Source: Phylloscopus collybita (lineage: Eukaryota; Chordata; Aves; Passeriformes; Phylloscopidae). Taken from it: a stretch of DNA of 64,000 nucleotides. The stretch's first letter is position 1. Each line of letters begins with the position of its first letter. This document shows, in pieces, positions 38,533 to 51,089 of the stretch. The notes under the pieces are model-generated. The model worked only from the letters and a program-made list of their open reading frames with translations, did no database searches and was not told where the DNA came from. The stretch covers positions 15,019,501 to 15,083,500 of the forward strand of contig JAJNNQ010000004.1 in the NCBI GenBank assembly GCA_027886175.1, written 5' to 3'. The position numbers and the translations under genes are program-made.

Positions 38533-41500
38533 GTGAGTTATAAATTGTAAAATAAAATAATAGATGCTTGCTTCTGATCAGTCAGATGGGAGTGGTTTTC
38601 TGAGGATGTAACAAGCTAAAAAGAGAAAGACAGCTTGAACAAGTATTTAAGCAATCTGTAAGATTGTAAGAAAGATTGTAAATATTGAGGGTTTCCATGT
38701 TCTCACTTGAAATTCTTTTTGCTTGTTTTTGACTTAGTATATGTAACTTACGGTGAATCATTGTTTTGCAAAGTTGAAAACTAACTTTTGTAAAAAATTT
38801 CAGTGTTTTGTTTACGATGTTAGAATATACAGATTGAAATAAGCACTACTTGATTAAAATAAGCATTTCTTTTTCCCTGCATAAGTATTTTACATTGCAG
38901 AAATAGGAAAGCTGAAAGTTGAATTTGTAGCCTCTTAGGAAAGGGTCACACTCTTTTCATGTGTGGTCTCCACCATATTGAAAACCTTGTCTCAGGTAAC
39001 AGGTGACAAATACTGTCCATTTGACTTATAGTACATATCTTAAGTATTTTCATCAGACTAGGATTGTTTGTCTACATTTAATCTTTTGACAAAGCTGCTG
39101 TTTTTATTCAGGGATATTATTGAAAGTGTATTTTAGAAAAAGCATTAATACCAACAGTTTTACTAATGGAAAAAAAATAATTCCCTTCATCATTGGATCA
39201 TAACTAGTATCCCAAGGCTTTTAAAATGTTTATTTTATTAAAATAATTGGCAGCAAATTTATGAATCATTTTAACATACAAGTAATGCTTTTAAAATTAT
39301 TAAATCCTGCCTAAGGCATATTGGAACCGATAAAGACTTTGAAGTGATAGAACCAGTGAAAGTAATGTAATGAAGGTATAATAAGATACTACACCAGAAA
39401 ACTCATGGAAAATTGAGCAGTAATATTGAGTATGAAACCTTATTTAACAAAATTAATAAATATAGAAATAATTAATATAAATTTCAAGAAATCCATAATA
39501 CCCAGTTTGTTACTTTACTCTAGATTTATTTTACTATTGCATTAGATTTCGCTAAGATATTAAAATGTATATGTGCACTACAAGAAACAAAAAGACACTT
39601 CATATTTACAAACAAATGTGTTCCTACCATAGGAGGTTATTACACCAGAAACACTAGATATCATATCTACATGTGATTTTATAGACACGTAATTTGTCCA
39701 TAACTGTATTTTGTATGTTAAGATGTTTTGTACAAAATTTCCCAGCTGTAGGAGCAAATGTTGGTATAGGATGTTAATCTATAGCCCTCTGTACATGAAC
39801 ATGGATAAAAACATGTAAAGATGTGACAGCCTAGAGAGATGGTTTTCTGGATGGAAGTTGATAACTGGGTACTGTGTACCTTCCCTCCCTGCAAGTGGAC
39901 ACCTCTGTACAGGGTGTAAGACATTGCAGAAGTGAACAGTATGGTTTGTCTCTGAGGTGAGTCACAGACATCCTTTCTGAGAAAGTTCAGAGGCATTTAT
40001 TTATGAAACAGTGATGCAAAGGATCATACTTCAAGCTCTAGTGAAAAAAAATCAGCAGACAGCAGGAATATAAAAAAAATTCTTACGAGAGTTGCTTCTT
40101 TGTGCATGCTTGAATTCTGTATTGTGTCGATTGCAGTCCTTTGCAGTTTCAGCTATTAATCAACACTCTACTTCTTGTATGGTCTTTTTTTTCAAGGAAA
40201 GGTATGTTCTGCCATCCCTAGCGTTGTTTTTTATTGGAATTTCAGTGCTGCTCTTGTTTTAAAGGGTTTAAAGTCTTAAAACAAATGGATAATAATACAG
40301 TGATTCTTGAAGTATTAAGTTAATACAAGTATTATTTTTTTCTTAAACTCTGGTAGATGGTTTCATCCATCTGGTAAATATAGCACAGCGAATGTCAATA
40401 TTTGGTTTGATTTTTCTTTTATATGCTATTTAATACTTTCTATTATTGAAATCACATGGATGTGTTATGATGATATTGTTGAATTCCCCAATGCAAAAAT
40501 AGCTTCCTCCAGAAAAAATGTTTTCCAGTGTTGAAGTGTGACCTGGCTGACATTTAGTGGTTTGTTACTTTAGCTTTATTTGTCCTGTGCTGTGCTAAGT
40601 CACAACTAGTGCTGTAGCTGCAAGCAGTCACCTGTGAGACAGGTAAGGCTGAGTGAAGACATCAGCTAAGTGCAGAGCAGTGCAAAGGCTGTGTTGGAGT
40701 CCTGTGTACACACCTGCATATTAGACCAAGTTTGGTCATTTTGTGTTGAAATTAGCTTGAGGTACCTGTGCAATGCCCTAGAACTAAATGGTTAAAATTA
40801 GCAGTAATGTGGCAGAAGGTTATTATAAAATTGTATGCAATTGTATGCAGCACTATTAGGGACTAAACTGTTCAGTTTCAGAATACTGTCCTGTCACAGT
40901 GTTCTGTCTCATCTTTCTCAATGAGCTGGACATCATGGCCAACACTGGGGTAGGGTTTTTCTGGCTTTTTACTATTTCTACATAATTTCCTGTTTTCTAC
41001 ATCATACTTCATATTTAAATACCATGTAAATGGTTCTCTATTTGAAAAGAGATTTTGCTGATCATGTCTTGAAACTTTGGGTTGATGTTGCAATTTTTTG
41101 AGACGAATGTGAGTAGAATATCCCTATATTTGAAATTCAAGAACACAGGCTTTGGCCCCAGAGAGAGAATGGGGTGGATATGACAACAGCTATATAGAGG
41201 GGATATTAAAGGTGAAGAGGATGTGATACCTATGTGCGTTATCTATAATATAAAAGGAAACTAGAATTATTCAATAAATGGTGATTTGAGCTTTTAACCA
41301 ATATTCTGGAGGTAGAAAAAGCTATTTTAGTAATGAAGAGGTTAGCAATTCTTAATTGCAAGATGTACTACAAAGACACAATAGATTGGAGGCATTGAAA
41401 AGAATATTTAATTGCATTATTTTACAGCTTTGCTGATTTTGGATAATACAAATTGCTATATTGAATGATTTTCAAGATACTGTGGGATATTTTAATAAAC

Positions 41501-41812
41501 TTCCCTCTTGTTTTAAATTAGTGTTAAAATCTTGAGATCTCCAATAAAAGCTCTTTTAATTAACAGCTCAGTCATCAGAGCATTTTTCTTTGAAAAAATG
41601 TTAAAAGAAATTTAAATTGTGCTCTCTCAGAAAGCCCTAGAGGAAAAATATATATATGAATCAAACATATTTAACTTTATCAGAAAGATGTAAATTTATG
41701 TCTTGATCCAGAATCATTCTTATTGTCTGGATTTTTTTTTCATAAATTACAAAGCATGAGCTTGGACAAACTTTATAGCAAAAACATAGGAGGCACTGGG
41801 CTTAAGGTGACT
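38533..41812. other. Start of the 24-kb DTWD2 intron, unique
   Basis: AT-rich, no repeat family recognised over about 3.3 kb. Confidence 0.5.
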
Positions 41813-41815
41813 TTA

Positions 41816-42248
41816 CAGAATCACAGAATCAACTAGATTGGAAAAGACCTTTGAGGTAATCAAGTCCAATCTAGAACAGAACACCACCTTGACAACTTGG
41901 TGGCACTGATACCAAGCACTATATCCAGCACTACAAGACGTTTTTATTAAAAGTCTTTCCACGTTCAGGGACAGTGACTCCACTACCTCTCTGAGCAGCC
42001 CATTCCAGTGCCCAATCACCCTTTCTGTAAAAAAAATCCTCCTAATGTTCAGCCTAAACCTCCCCTAGGGCAGTTTAGAACTGTCTTGTCTTATTTTTAA
42101 TTGCATAGGAGAAAAAACCAGGTCCCACCTGACTACAATATCCTTTCAGGGCATTATAGAGAGTGATAAGGTCTCCCCTGAGCTGCCTCTTCTCCAGGCT
42201 AAAACACCCCCAGCTCCCTCAGCTGCTCATCATATGACTTTAATAGTC
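41816..42248 (-). mobile_element. CR1 LINE 3' end, antisense
   Basis: On the + strand it begins AGAATCACAGAATCAACTAG and continues GGAAAAGACCTTTGAGGTAA, CACGTTCAGGGACAGTGACT, CAGCCCATTCCAGTGCCCAA, GCCTCTTCTCCAGGCTAAA and AGCTGCTCATCATATGACTT. This is the reverse complement of a CR1 3' region. Confidence 0.93.
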
Positions 42249-43039
42249 TTTAATATGATTATTGCGTTGATTAAGTAGGGTTCTTCATGAACTGGCACCT
42301 TCTGGAGAAGCACATTATCCCAGGATATTCTGTGTAGCCACAGCTGAGGAAGAGGTAACACACTGCAGGCTTTTGTGCAACAGCTGCTGTTGCAGAGGGG
42401 ACACAGAGAAGGTATTCAGTTAGCTTGGAGGAGTTGATGTAATTAGTTTGAGAGAAGAACTAGCCATTTGGCACAGTTCATGTAGTGGTGTACTGTGTGA
42501 AGCAATCACAGGCCACTGTGGGTGAAGCTGCTTCTGTTTATGAGATAAGCACAACATAATTGGAAAAGATGACTAAACCCCCACTTCTGGTCTTCTACTC
42601 TTTCAGCACCAAACAAGAATTGAAAAAGTTAACCTGAAAACCACATATATAAGGGAGGCAATCTATCCCAAATACTTACTGTTTTATTGTAAGTAGGTAA
42701 TACAGAAATAATTTTTATTTATGGATAAGTATTTCTGGATCACTTGTAAATCCAGTAATCCACTATCCCAAACCTGATTGAATTATTTCTATCATTTCTA
42801 TCTACCTGATACTGTTTTCGTTTTTTAAAAACTGAATGAAAATTTTTAGGTCACCATGCTTAGGCTGAATTGTACAAAATAAATCTCCATCCCTTAAAAA
42901 TATTGTAAAGTGCTACACAGTTGTTGGCTTTGTTGACCATTTTTTGGAAGGGATGGGAAATAAAGTGAAAAAGTTTACCGGCACTTTCTGGGTAGTGTGG
43001 TTTACTTATTATTATTTTTGCCATCTTTCTGGTCTTGTG
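42249..43039. other. DTWD2 intron, unique
   Basis: Nothing recognised. Confidence 0.5.
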
Positions 43040-43800
43040 GCTGCCCAAGGTGCAGCCAGATCGGGACAAGAGTGTCCCTGTCCCTGGCCTGCAGCTCCTC
43101 CCCTCCCTCCTACCCCACTCTTAGGGTGGTTTGAGGTTGTCTTGCTGCGGCATTGCGGGAGGGCTGTGTTCCAGGGCTAAGTGTCATGGGACCTAAGGAA
43201 GCATGTGATTTTTCTAAGGCTTTGACAGGCTTTGCACTGAGCCCTGTGCCCTCTGGAGGGGAGATTGATCATCTTTTAGGTTAAGGCTTTGAACCCCTTG
43301 TTTGTTGTACATGTTTGCCCACACCCTGGACCTCCAAGATCCATGCTTGTCCCAGAGTAGCGTGCTGCTTTCTGTGTGAGGCCACATCCATGAGTCCTGC
43401 TAGCATCCATCTCACCTGTCATCTCATCTGGCTTACCCCTGGGGAGAGGACAGTAGAGTCCTTCCCTTGCCTTGTCTGCTCTGCTGGCAGTGACTCAGCC
43501 CTGGGGGTGGCTCAGCACCCCTCGGGCTCACTGGCTCTGATTCAGGGCTCAGCAGAGATTTTACACCTCTTGGATCTTCTTTTTTTTTTTTTTTTTCTGG
43601 TTACCCATGTGCTCCCACCTCAGAGGAGAGGAGTTTTGGGTCAAGAACAATGCATATCAGTGTGCGCAGTGAGACTGAGGAGCGGTGGCGCTGGGAGCTG
43701 CACCATGCCATGCTGATGCCAGGGGTACTGACTGCCCCTGCCCAGGTTCTGGAGCAGCTCTCACCACCTCAGTGTCATCTCATTTTATTTTCAGGATTTT
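43040..43800. other. Unclassified GC-rich block in an AT-rich intron
   Basis: About 760 bp of clearly higher GC content than its flanks, with scattered CpG, a T17 tract at about 43580-43596, and sharp edges on both sides. A 133-codon + frame at 43315-43716 runs through it. It has no recognised motif and includes a run of phenylalanines from the T-tract, so it is not called a gene. It could be an old retroposed segment, an unrecognised repeat, or a GC-biased conversion patch. Confidence 0.5.
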
Positions 43801-44189
43801 GAGGGGCAGGGAGAAGAATTCATATTCTGGTATTTACGTACCAATAAATAGTTTTAAGTGAATGTGGAATGATCCTTGAAAACTGTATTTCCCTCTAATT
43901 TTAAGCTGAGGCATCAGCATCAATCTAGCCAACAGTCCAGAAAAAATTGATTTTAGACAGTTGGAAATGGGGCATAAAGTGTAGTTCACTGTTGATTTTT
44001 TTGCTTTTTCTTCCTATATTGTTATGTGTAACATTTATACTTAATAATGTGTAATTTGACTTTTTTTGTATTACAAAGTATTAGAAAATACTTTGTAAAT
44101 ATCTCAGAAGACTTTACAATTTTTCATGAAGTTAATGTTCCAGTTTTAATGTTACCATTTGCACAGACTGTTTAACTTCTTGTTTCTGC
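43801..44189. other. DTWD2 intron, unique AT-rich
   Basis: Nothing recognised. Confidence 0.45.
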
Positions 44190-44460
44190 CATAACTCACT
44201 GTTAGTCTGAATGGCGTGTCTGCTTGTGCATGAGTGGGCTCAGTTTAAGGTTGGGCAAAGCTTTATATTCATTGTGACTTTTAAATTCTTTGTTGATGCA
44301 CTCTTCTGCTACTTAATCGGCATAATAATGTTAGCAGCATTGTGCCAACTAATCATCCTATTTATGCATTCATCACAGCATTGCTCTTATTCATATATTC
44401 AATAACTCATTTGCTTTTCTCATCATGCCTTCACAATTTCTGACACATCTGTTTTGTTTT
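44190..44460. other. Candidate conserved noncoding element
   Basis: Repeat-free. It has a dense cluster of homeodomain-type cores (TTAATCGG, CATAATAATG, CTAATCATCC) and an octamer-like ATTTATGCAT at 44360-44369. No coding potential. The call rests on sequence texture without any alignment. Confidence 0.3.
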
Positions 44461-46873
44461 CCTTATACTTTTTTTTGTTACATGAACATTGGTATCATCA
44501 GCTGAAACCTGGCTCTTTACAGCAAATTTTTAACTGAGCTTTACTGTTCAGTTCAGTTTGCACTGTATGCTTAAATCTGCTTGACTAGTCATGAGCATTT
44601 GTGAATGTATGCTTGTATTGTCAAGGACTGGTTCTCAAGCAAGTTGGTATTTTGATATCTGACTTAAGATTATGCTTGGGATTTCTCTTGTTCTACCTCT
44701 CTCTCCCTCACCCTTCCCTCCCTGAGGTGAAATTTATTTTCTGACGAGCTTTTCTGGAGCCCAAGATGTAAATTTTAAAGAATTTAAGATCTGTCTGCTG
44801 TCTTGCTTGAGCTTTTAAAAAATAAGAGAAGGCTTTGAGATCAGGGAATCATCAGTAAATCTGACTTACTGTGACTACTGTAACTGTTGAAAATAATTTG
44901 TGTCTTTCTTGTCCTGCAAGAGAATTCAGAGTTCCAAATACCATATTGAGAATATATGGCAGAACCATCCAGAAATTGCAAGAATGCTTGTGTACAGGCT
45001 TTGATTGTTACTCAGTGGTTTTGACACTGTTTATACCATCCTTTTGGTGAACATTTAGAGATTTGGAGGCTTGAGCTTTTTATCAATATCAAGAGCATCT
45101 ATTTGAGTAACCCTTGTAGGAAAACAACCTTTAATAGTCAGAAATTATTTCAACTTATGCAAAGCAGGTTTTCTATATGAGCATTTTTAGTAAGGGCCAT
45201 GTAATTTAAAATTGTAATTATAATTTTGTTGATCTGTTCACCTATCTGTTGATCTGCTCACCTATCTGCATCAGAAGAGTGCTAATCTCCTTTATGTTAG
45301 ATTGCATGATGTGTATATAAGGTCATGCATGATTTTTCTAAGGGGGAGAAGTCATTCTTCCAATGCTCTAAACTTCCAGGACAATTGACACAAAGGAAAT
45401 TCTTGAAATAAGGATAAAATATCCAGAATGATTTTTTGGCCACAAAATTTATGTTCGGCTCTAGAATTACCAGTTTTCTGATGGTAGTCATGTGCCAATG
45501 CTTTCTTACCCAGTCAACAGTGTAGACTCAGAAAGTCTTAACATCACAATTTAAGATTATGATAGTCTCTGATTATTGCATGAGTATTGCATATTGTTGG
45601 CTGTGTTTCTGCTTATCCTTTTACATATCTAGGTACACTGCAGTAATACCTGTACCAAATAATTTAGTGGAAAATCTGATTAACAATAGGATTAGGTGAT
45701 CCAGGGCTATATACGCAGTATTAGTCTAGCTCAATGCAACTGTTGAAAACAGGTGACGTATCTTACAAGTTTACTAAAGCTGTTTATCCACTTGCTTCCT
45801 GGCTCCTTCAGAAGCAATTCGACTGAAGTGGTGTGCAGAGGTCACTTTTTGCAGATCCCTCACTAAATACTCTCAATAGAGCTAAGTGTCATAAGAAGAA
45901 ATGCTGTGTTGTATAAAAAATGCTAAACAACACATCAGTAACTGGCCTGTTTTCATAGTGATTGTAATTTTGTTTTATGAGAAATTGTTACTGGAACCTG
46001 TAGTGAATCCATGTTGTTCAGTATTTCTGAAGCAATACTGAAAGTATACTAGTTAAGTGACAAAATGTCATCATGACATTAAGTTACTGAAAGTGGTAGT
46101 GATAACTCTGTGGAGAGTTATATAAGGAATGTGAAGTTCAGTAACTGGACATTAATACAGCACAGGAAATTCACTGTAGATATATGTAAAAAACATATAA
46201 AAACCCGTTTTTAAAAATCTCTTAACTGGGCAATTTACTTGTCAGTAATGAGATTTTGGGATTGTAGTAATAAATTTGATGAAAACCTCAATTCAGTGTC
46301 CAAGAGTTAGATGCACATCTGCTGGCTTGAATGCATGCATGCTGTCCCCTTCAGGCCCACAGACCCCCTACTAAAAAAAGTGCACAAAAATTCATAAACA
46401 TAGAAGATAAATCAGGCATCTAACTACATTATCTGTATACATTTTGGACTTTTCATACACAGAAGACAATATTTCAAATCCTGAACCAGATTTGGAACTG
46501 TTAAATTGTCACGCACTTAGGCAATATCATTGATGATATTTTTTCTACTTTGAAAATCTTTGCACCAAATACACCTTGAACACTTCTTGTAGTAATACAA
46601 ATTGAAAAACTATTTGCTGGTCCAATACAGAAATTCTTTTAATTTTTAATTGGAACTGGGATTCCCATTTGTTGACCTTCTGTTTAGTAGTAGTAATCAA
46701 ATATGATGACAGATTAACTTTATGTGACTCTCTCTTAATGTGCAGTCTTTGTAGATTTACTTTCATCACATGTAAAATAATACCTGTAAAGCTTCAGAAA
46801 AATGACTTGACAGGCCTCTTAAAGAGACTCAGAGTTTTTAATGTACTTGGAGTTAGATGCATGGGAGAAATGC
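44461..46873. other. DTWD2 intron, unique, with small repeats
   Basis: AT-rich. It contains a 20-bp tandem duplication at 45227-45266 and two small inverted repeats (about 46063-46080 and 46102-46121). No exon was recognised. Confidence 0.5.
45227..45266. repeat. 20-bp tandem duplication, two copies
   Basis: TGTTGATCTGTTCACCTATC is followed directly by the same unit with one T-to-C change. Confidence 0.95.
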
Positions 46874-47590
46874 TGACAAGATAATCCTCAAGCAGTCAAA
46901 CAACAAAAAAACTTTAATGGCAACTTCAGAAAAGCAGAGAACTCTGGCAAAAGTTTAAAGCAACATAAAATCAACATAAAACACTGCACAAAGGATTAAC
47001 TTGATGGCCCATTCGACCTAGCAGGCTTCAAGCCCATCCGAATTTAAGTTTCTCAAAACTCCAAGAAGAGGAGATTAGGTGAGGAAAGAGAGAAGGGCAG
47101 AAAAGCTGTAGAAAAGAACAAACACTCCTAGTTTCAATGGTGTTCAGCTGATAGGAAGTCCAACAGGAAGCAGAGTCCAAGACCTGCGCTTGCTTCGTGT
47201 CCTGGCTAAATTACCCCTTGGCTTTCCTGCCCCTTTTCCCCAGGTGGGGCTTCCCTCATCTGCGCACTCTGGGGCAAGACTGGGGCTCCAGGGGCAGATG
47301 TGGAGTATTGCCTCTGTTGTGCCAGGGACTGGCAGTCACTGTAAGACTGGGATACAGGACCAGGATGGGGTGTGTGGCACAGGGCATCGCCTCACCAAAG
47401 GCGAAGCCCAACCTGCCCTTTTCCCCACATGTGCCTGAAGTGCTTCAGCCAGCAATCTGTCCAGTCTCTCGGATACCCTCTCCATCATTTATTTGTACCT
47501 GAGTTCACTGCAGCCCACCTTACCTGGTTTTTACTGCCTTGGTGATTAGTTCAAGGTCTTCTGTAGTGTATACAAAATTTCCTCTTGCAA
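46874..47590 (-). mobile_element. Probable decayed ERV LTR, antisense
   Basis: It begins TGACAAG on the + strand. On the minus strand there is an ATTAAAG polyadenylation-like signal near 46915, 40 bp from that end. The rest is a purine-rich stretch (46960-47140) and a GC-rich part (47200-47500), the order expected for R/U5 then U3. No target-site duplication was found and the right end merges into a CR1. Family unknown. Confidence 0.4.
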
Positions 47591-47596
47591 ATTGTA

Positions 47597-47676
47597 GAAC
47601 CACAGGATGGTTTGGGTTAGAAGGGACCTTAAAAATCATCGAGTTCCAACCCTTTCCACAATGGAGGGACTACATT
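47597..47676 (-). mobile_element. CR1 LINE 3' end fragment, antisense
   Basis: AACCACAGGATGGTTTGGGT, then AGAAGGGACCTTAAAAATCA and GAGTTCCAACCC are the reverse complement of a CR1 3' terminus, about 80 bp long. It abuts a second CR1 in the opposite orientation. Confidence 0.9.
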
Positions 47677-47679
47677 AGT

Positions 47680-48163
47680 GTACAAGGAAAGGGCTACAGG
47701 TGTCATCTATCTGGACTTCTGTAGAGCTTTTGACTGGGTCCCCCACAAAATCCTTTTCTCTAAATTGGAGAGAGACGGTAGACTGTTGGATGGATGAGGA
47801 AGTAGGAGAACAGTCACATCCAGAGGGTAGTGGCTCAGTGAGGGCCAATTGCTCAGTGTTCCAATGGGAAACAGTTGAAAGTGGTGCCCTCAGTGGTCTC
47901 TACTGGGAGCAATGTTATTTAATATCTTCAGTAATGACACAGAAAAAGGGATCAAGTGCACACACAGCAGATTTGCAGATGACTCCAATCTGAGTGGTGG
48001 GATGTCACTCCTGCAGGATTGGATGTCGTTCAGAGGGACCTGGACGAGCTCAAGAAGTGGACCTGTGGAAGCCTCATGTGGTTCAACAAGGCCAAGTGGA
48101 GGGAGGTGTGACTAAATGACCCTTAAAAAGTACCTTCCAATTAAACTATTCTATGATTCTATG
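47680..48163 (+). mobile_element. CR1 LINE, reverse-transcriptase segment joined to 3' tail
   Basis: The + frames give CR1 RT-like segments [32 protein letters not shown] and RFADDSNLSG. The last includes the FADD catalytic motif of reverse transcriptase. The sequence then jumps from the KFNKAK-like region (about 48090) straight to a CR1 3' end with a duplicated ATTCTATGA tail at 48163, so roughly the middle of the 3' half is deleted. Frameshifts make it inactive. Confidence 0.9.
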
Positions 48164-49687
48164 AAAATAAATAAATAAAAAACCCTGAGGTTTTTATGCC
48201 TTCCTGTGTATGATGGCCTTTCAGCTCAGGTATCCTAACCAAATTTTGCCCAGAGTAGTTAAACATTTTATTAAATTTTGTTTCTCCCATTTTTTCAATT
48301 GAATTTAGGCATTCTTAATTATACAGTTTGATAGGCTTCAAATGAACTAGAAAAAAAAGTGATCTGGTAGTAGGTGTGGTAAATGTTACCATATGCTTTC
48401 TTAAACATTTTTAAGTGGTTTGCTCATATTTATATGGGATCCTACGAATCCTGTGGTAAAATGCATCATCATAAAGCTGTTAAAATAGGTGGTACATTTG
48501 CTGCCTATTAAAGGTAAACATAATGGTTTTGAGGCAAGAACTTCAGGGTGATTTATGAACTTGTTTGTGGCAATAAACTGCAAAGTTTCAAGGTACCACA
48601 CAAATGTTCTTACTCAGCACTGCATTTGTCAAAGGGTCATTGCTGCTGAGTTTATTTACTCCCTTCTGTCTGACCTTTTTGTGTCATTCTCTCTCTGTGC
48701 ATAAGATGGGTATAGCCTGCCAAATATACTTCCATTTGCTAACAATATAATCAGGGTGATGAGAACGCTTACTGTTAAATTAAAATACCATACATAGTAC
48801 TACAAAACCCCCCTCAAAATGCTTCACTGTCTTCAATACAAAGGAAAAGTGTACAAAGGGTGTTACTGATGACAAGAAACTGTGGTCTTTGACCTCATAA
48901 ACTGGGTAATTAAAAGCACTGCTGCCATTTCATAGATGTGCTGTCTTCTGAAATGGCCCTTTAAATTTGAAATGTCAAGGTAATATACTGTCTAGAACTC
49001 CAGCCAAAGGAAGAGAACTTCACCAGTTTGTCAGGCAGGGGGAGCTTTTCTTATTCTCAGCTTCTGAGAAACTTAGCCCAAATCTGTTACAGTTTGGAAG
49101 ATGGTGTGATTAAATATTTATGAAACATTTAGGCATTTCTGTTTCTTTTCAGTTGTTCACTGACCGTCTTGTAATGTGCCTGAGTAGTTGTCAACACAAA
49201 CTGGTCTTTGAGATTCCAGAGTTTTGATCTTTCACCAAAGTCAGTCACATCAACATCTGTTTTAAGAATTCTTTGCCAATTTACCTTGTTGCTCTTGTCA
49301 AAACTTCATGCTGTGCAAAGAGAGTAGTACTTACTGGATTGTGTTTGTGGTTTCTATGTTGCATCTGCTGGGTGAGAGTGGGTTCACAGATGGTATGGGA
49401 TGCCTGAGAGTAAGTCTTATCAAGCAGCTTGCTTGAAACTCTGTCATCATAGGGATTCTTTGGGAGAGCATTCTTAACCCTCTTCTGTAGGAATCAGTGA
49501 AGGGATGTGCCAGCTTTTCTCAGGACCTCACTGAGCACCAAGAATTAAAGAAAGGAACTGCTCATGGAGTATGGAAGGCAAGGTACAAATTCTTGCCACT
49601 CTTTTTATTTAAAAGAAATGAAGTTAAAAAACCCCATTCCTCTAGGGGTCCACCTGCTTTTCAATTGAAGGGGTACTACTGGATTTA
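48164..49687. other. DTWD2 intron, mostly unique
   Basis: Begins with an A-rich run after the CR1 tail. The stretch about 48880-49010 has a composition reminiscent of conserved noncoding DNA, but there is no alignment. No exon was recognised. Confidence 0.4.
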
Positions 49688-49692
49688 CTAGG

Positions 49693-50174
49693 TGTGGGAA
49701 TTGGGCTGGGAGACCCAGTCGAGAGCTAGGAAAAATCCTTAGTTTGAAGCTTTGGGAAACCCCCTGTTAAGTTATGGTGAGAAGAGTTGTCTTTTGGGAA
49801 GTTGTTATGTAAATTGGTTTGTTCGTACAAGGTTATGTTCTAGCATGTTCTCAGTTTCTGTTCCCCGATTGGTTTAATTTTGCTGCAGTAATCTCATATT
49901 CTTAATCCCCGCTTCCTATTGGTTCCTTCCTCTTAAGTGCCTCCCCTACCTATGTTATATAAATTACTGTAACACCCTGGCCCAGGCCCTTTCTGGTTTA
50001 CCCTACATTGAGATCACCTTGCTGTTTGTTATTTTGCCCCTTACTAAAGTTCTTTCTTTTTCGGGTCACTGAATTATGCCCGTCTCTCATTTATTTCACC
50101 GCCAAAGGAACTTCCGCCCCTGAAATCCTGTGGTGACACCCCAGTTTTCCTGTCCAGGCTAGGGGATTGTTACA
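49693..50174 (+). mobile_element. Solo LTR with perfect 5-bp target duplication, sense
   Basis: The 482-bp element runs from TGTGGGAATTGGG to GATTGTTACA and is flanked by CTAGG on both sides (49688-49692 and 50175-50179). A TATA box (TTATATAAA) lies at about 49955. Downstream are a CTAAAG polyadenylation-like region (about 50044) and a U5-like CCGCCCCTGAAATCC (about 50115). All point to + orientation, the same as DTWD2. No internal retroviral sequence adjoins it. Because it is sense-oriented, its promoter or polyadenylation signal could act on the DTWD2 transcript. Confidence 0.9.
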
Positions 50175-50179
50175 CTAGG

Positions 50180-51085
50180 TAAGAGATTCCCATAGGCTTT
50201 CCCTGAAAGGTTACATGCTAAACAGGAAGTCATAAAAGGCCACCTGGTTTATGGCAAATTGTATGGCAGATGTGATAAAATGCAAAAGTGTCAAATGGCG
50301 TAGGACACTGAATTGTAGTTGGCTGTAGGGTCTTCTGTCAGCAATTCAATATGCAGCAATACCAGAGCTATCAGTACAAAATTAATGCATAATTTAATTT
50401 GCTCAGCTATGCACCATGCATGTATAGAATACTGCATTTTCACTGGTTTGTTCCAAACACATTTCTCATCTTTCTGTGTATGACACTAGTGATTTTACTA
50501 ATAATCCCACAGGACAGCCCAGTTATCCTTAGAGTGAAGGGAGCTCTGTGAACCTTGATAGTAAATTTTTCTTTATGCATTATATTGTTTTTCTCCAATG
50601 GTACAATTTTTGGTGTAGCATTTGTTTTCATTAAATAAGTAACTCATAATCTATCCTGTGTATGCTGCCTTGTAAGATAAACATAATCATTAACAGCTGT
50701 TAGGTTGTGAATGTGAAATGTTTGATGTGTTCAGTTTTTAACTGCTGAGTTATTACAACCAAAACAAAACAAAAAAATATTTTGAACTCTAGACAACAAA
50801 ATGTTTTATGCTAGGACTGTCAGAAATTGCTGTTTGAGAAAACTGAGATCAAAGGGAAAGAACTGGGTACTATTTTGGGTCAAGATTGCAGTTGAGATAT
50901 GATGCTGAGCAATCCAATAGCTTTCTGTCCTTCTGACATTTAGGTAATTTGAATGATTTTGGTTGCTTTTCTGGTCATAAGTATGTATTTATTACCTCTC
51001 AATACAATGATGTTTTCTTTTGACTGAAAGATGATTAGACAGATGTCAGAAGTGTATACTTCTTTTTTCTTGGTGTTGTGTTCCA
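50180..51085. other. DTWD2 intron, unique AT-rich
   Basis: Nothing recognised. Confidence 0.5.
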
Positions 51086-51089
51086 CTGT

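Noticed and set aside
43315..43716. 133-codon + frame in the GC-rich block
   Set aside because: High GC lowers stop frequency. The frame contains a phenylalanine run from a T-tract and has no recognised motif or splice context.
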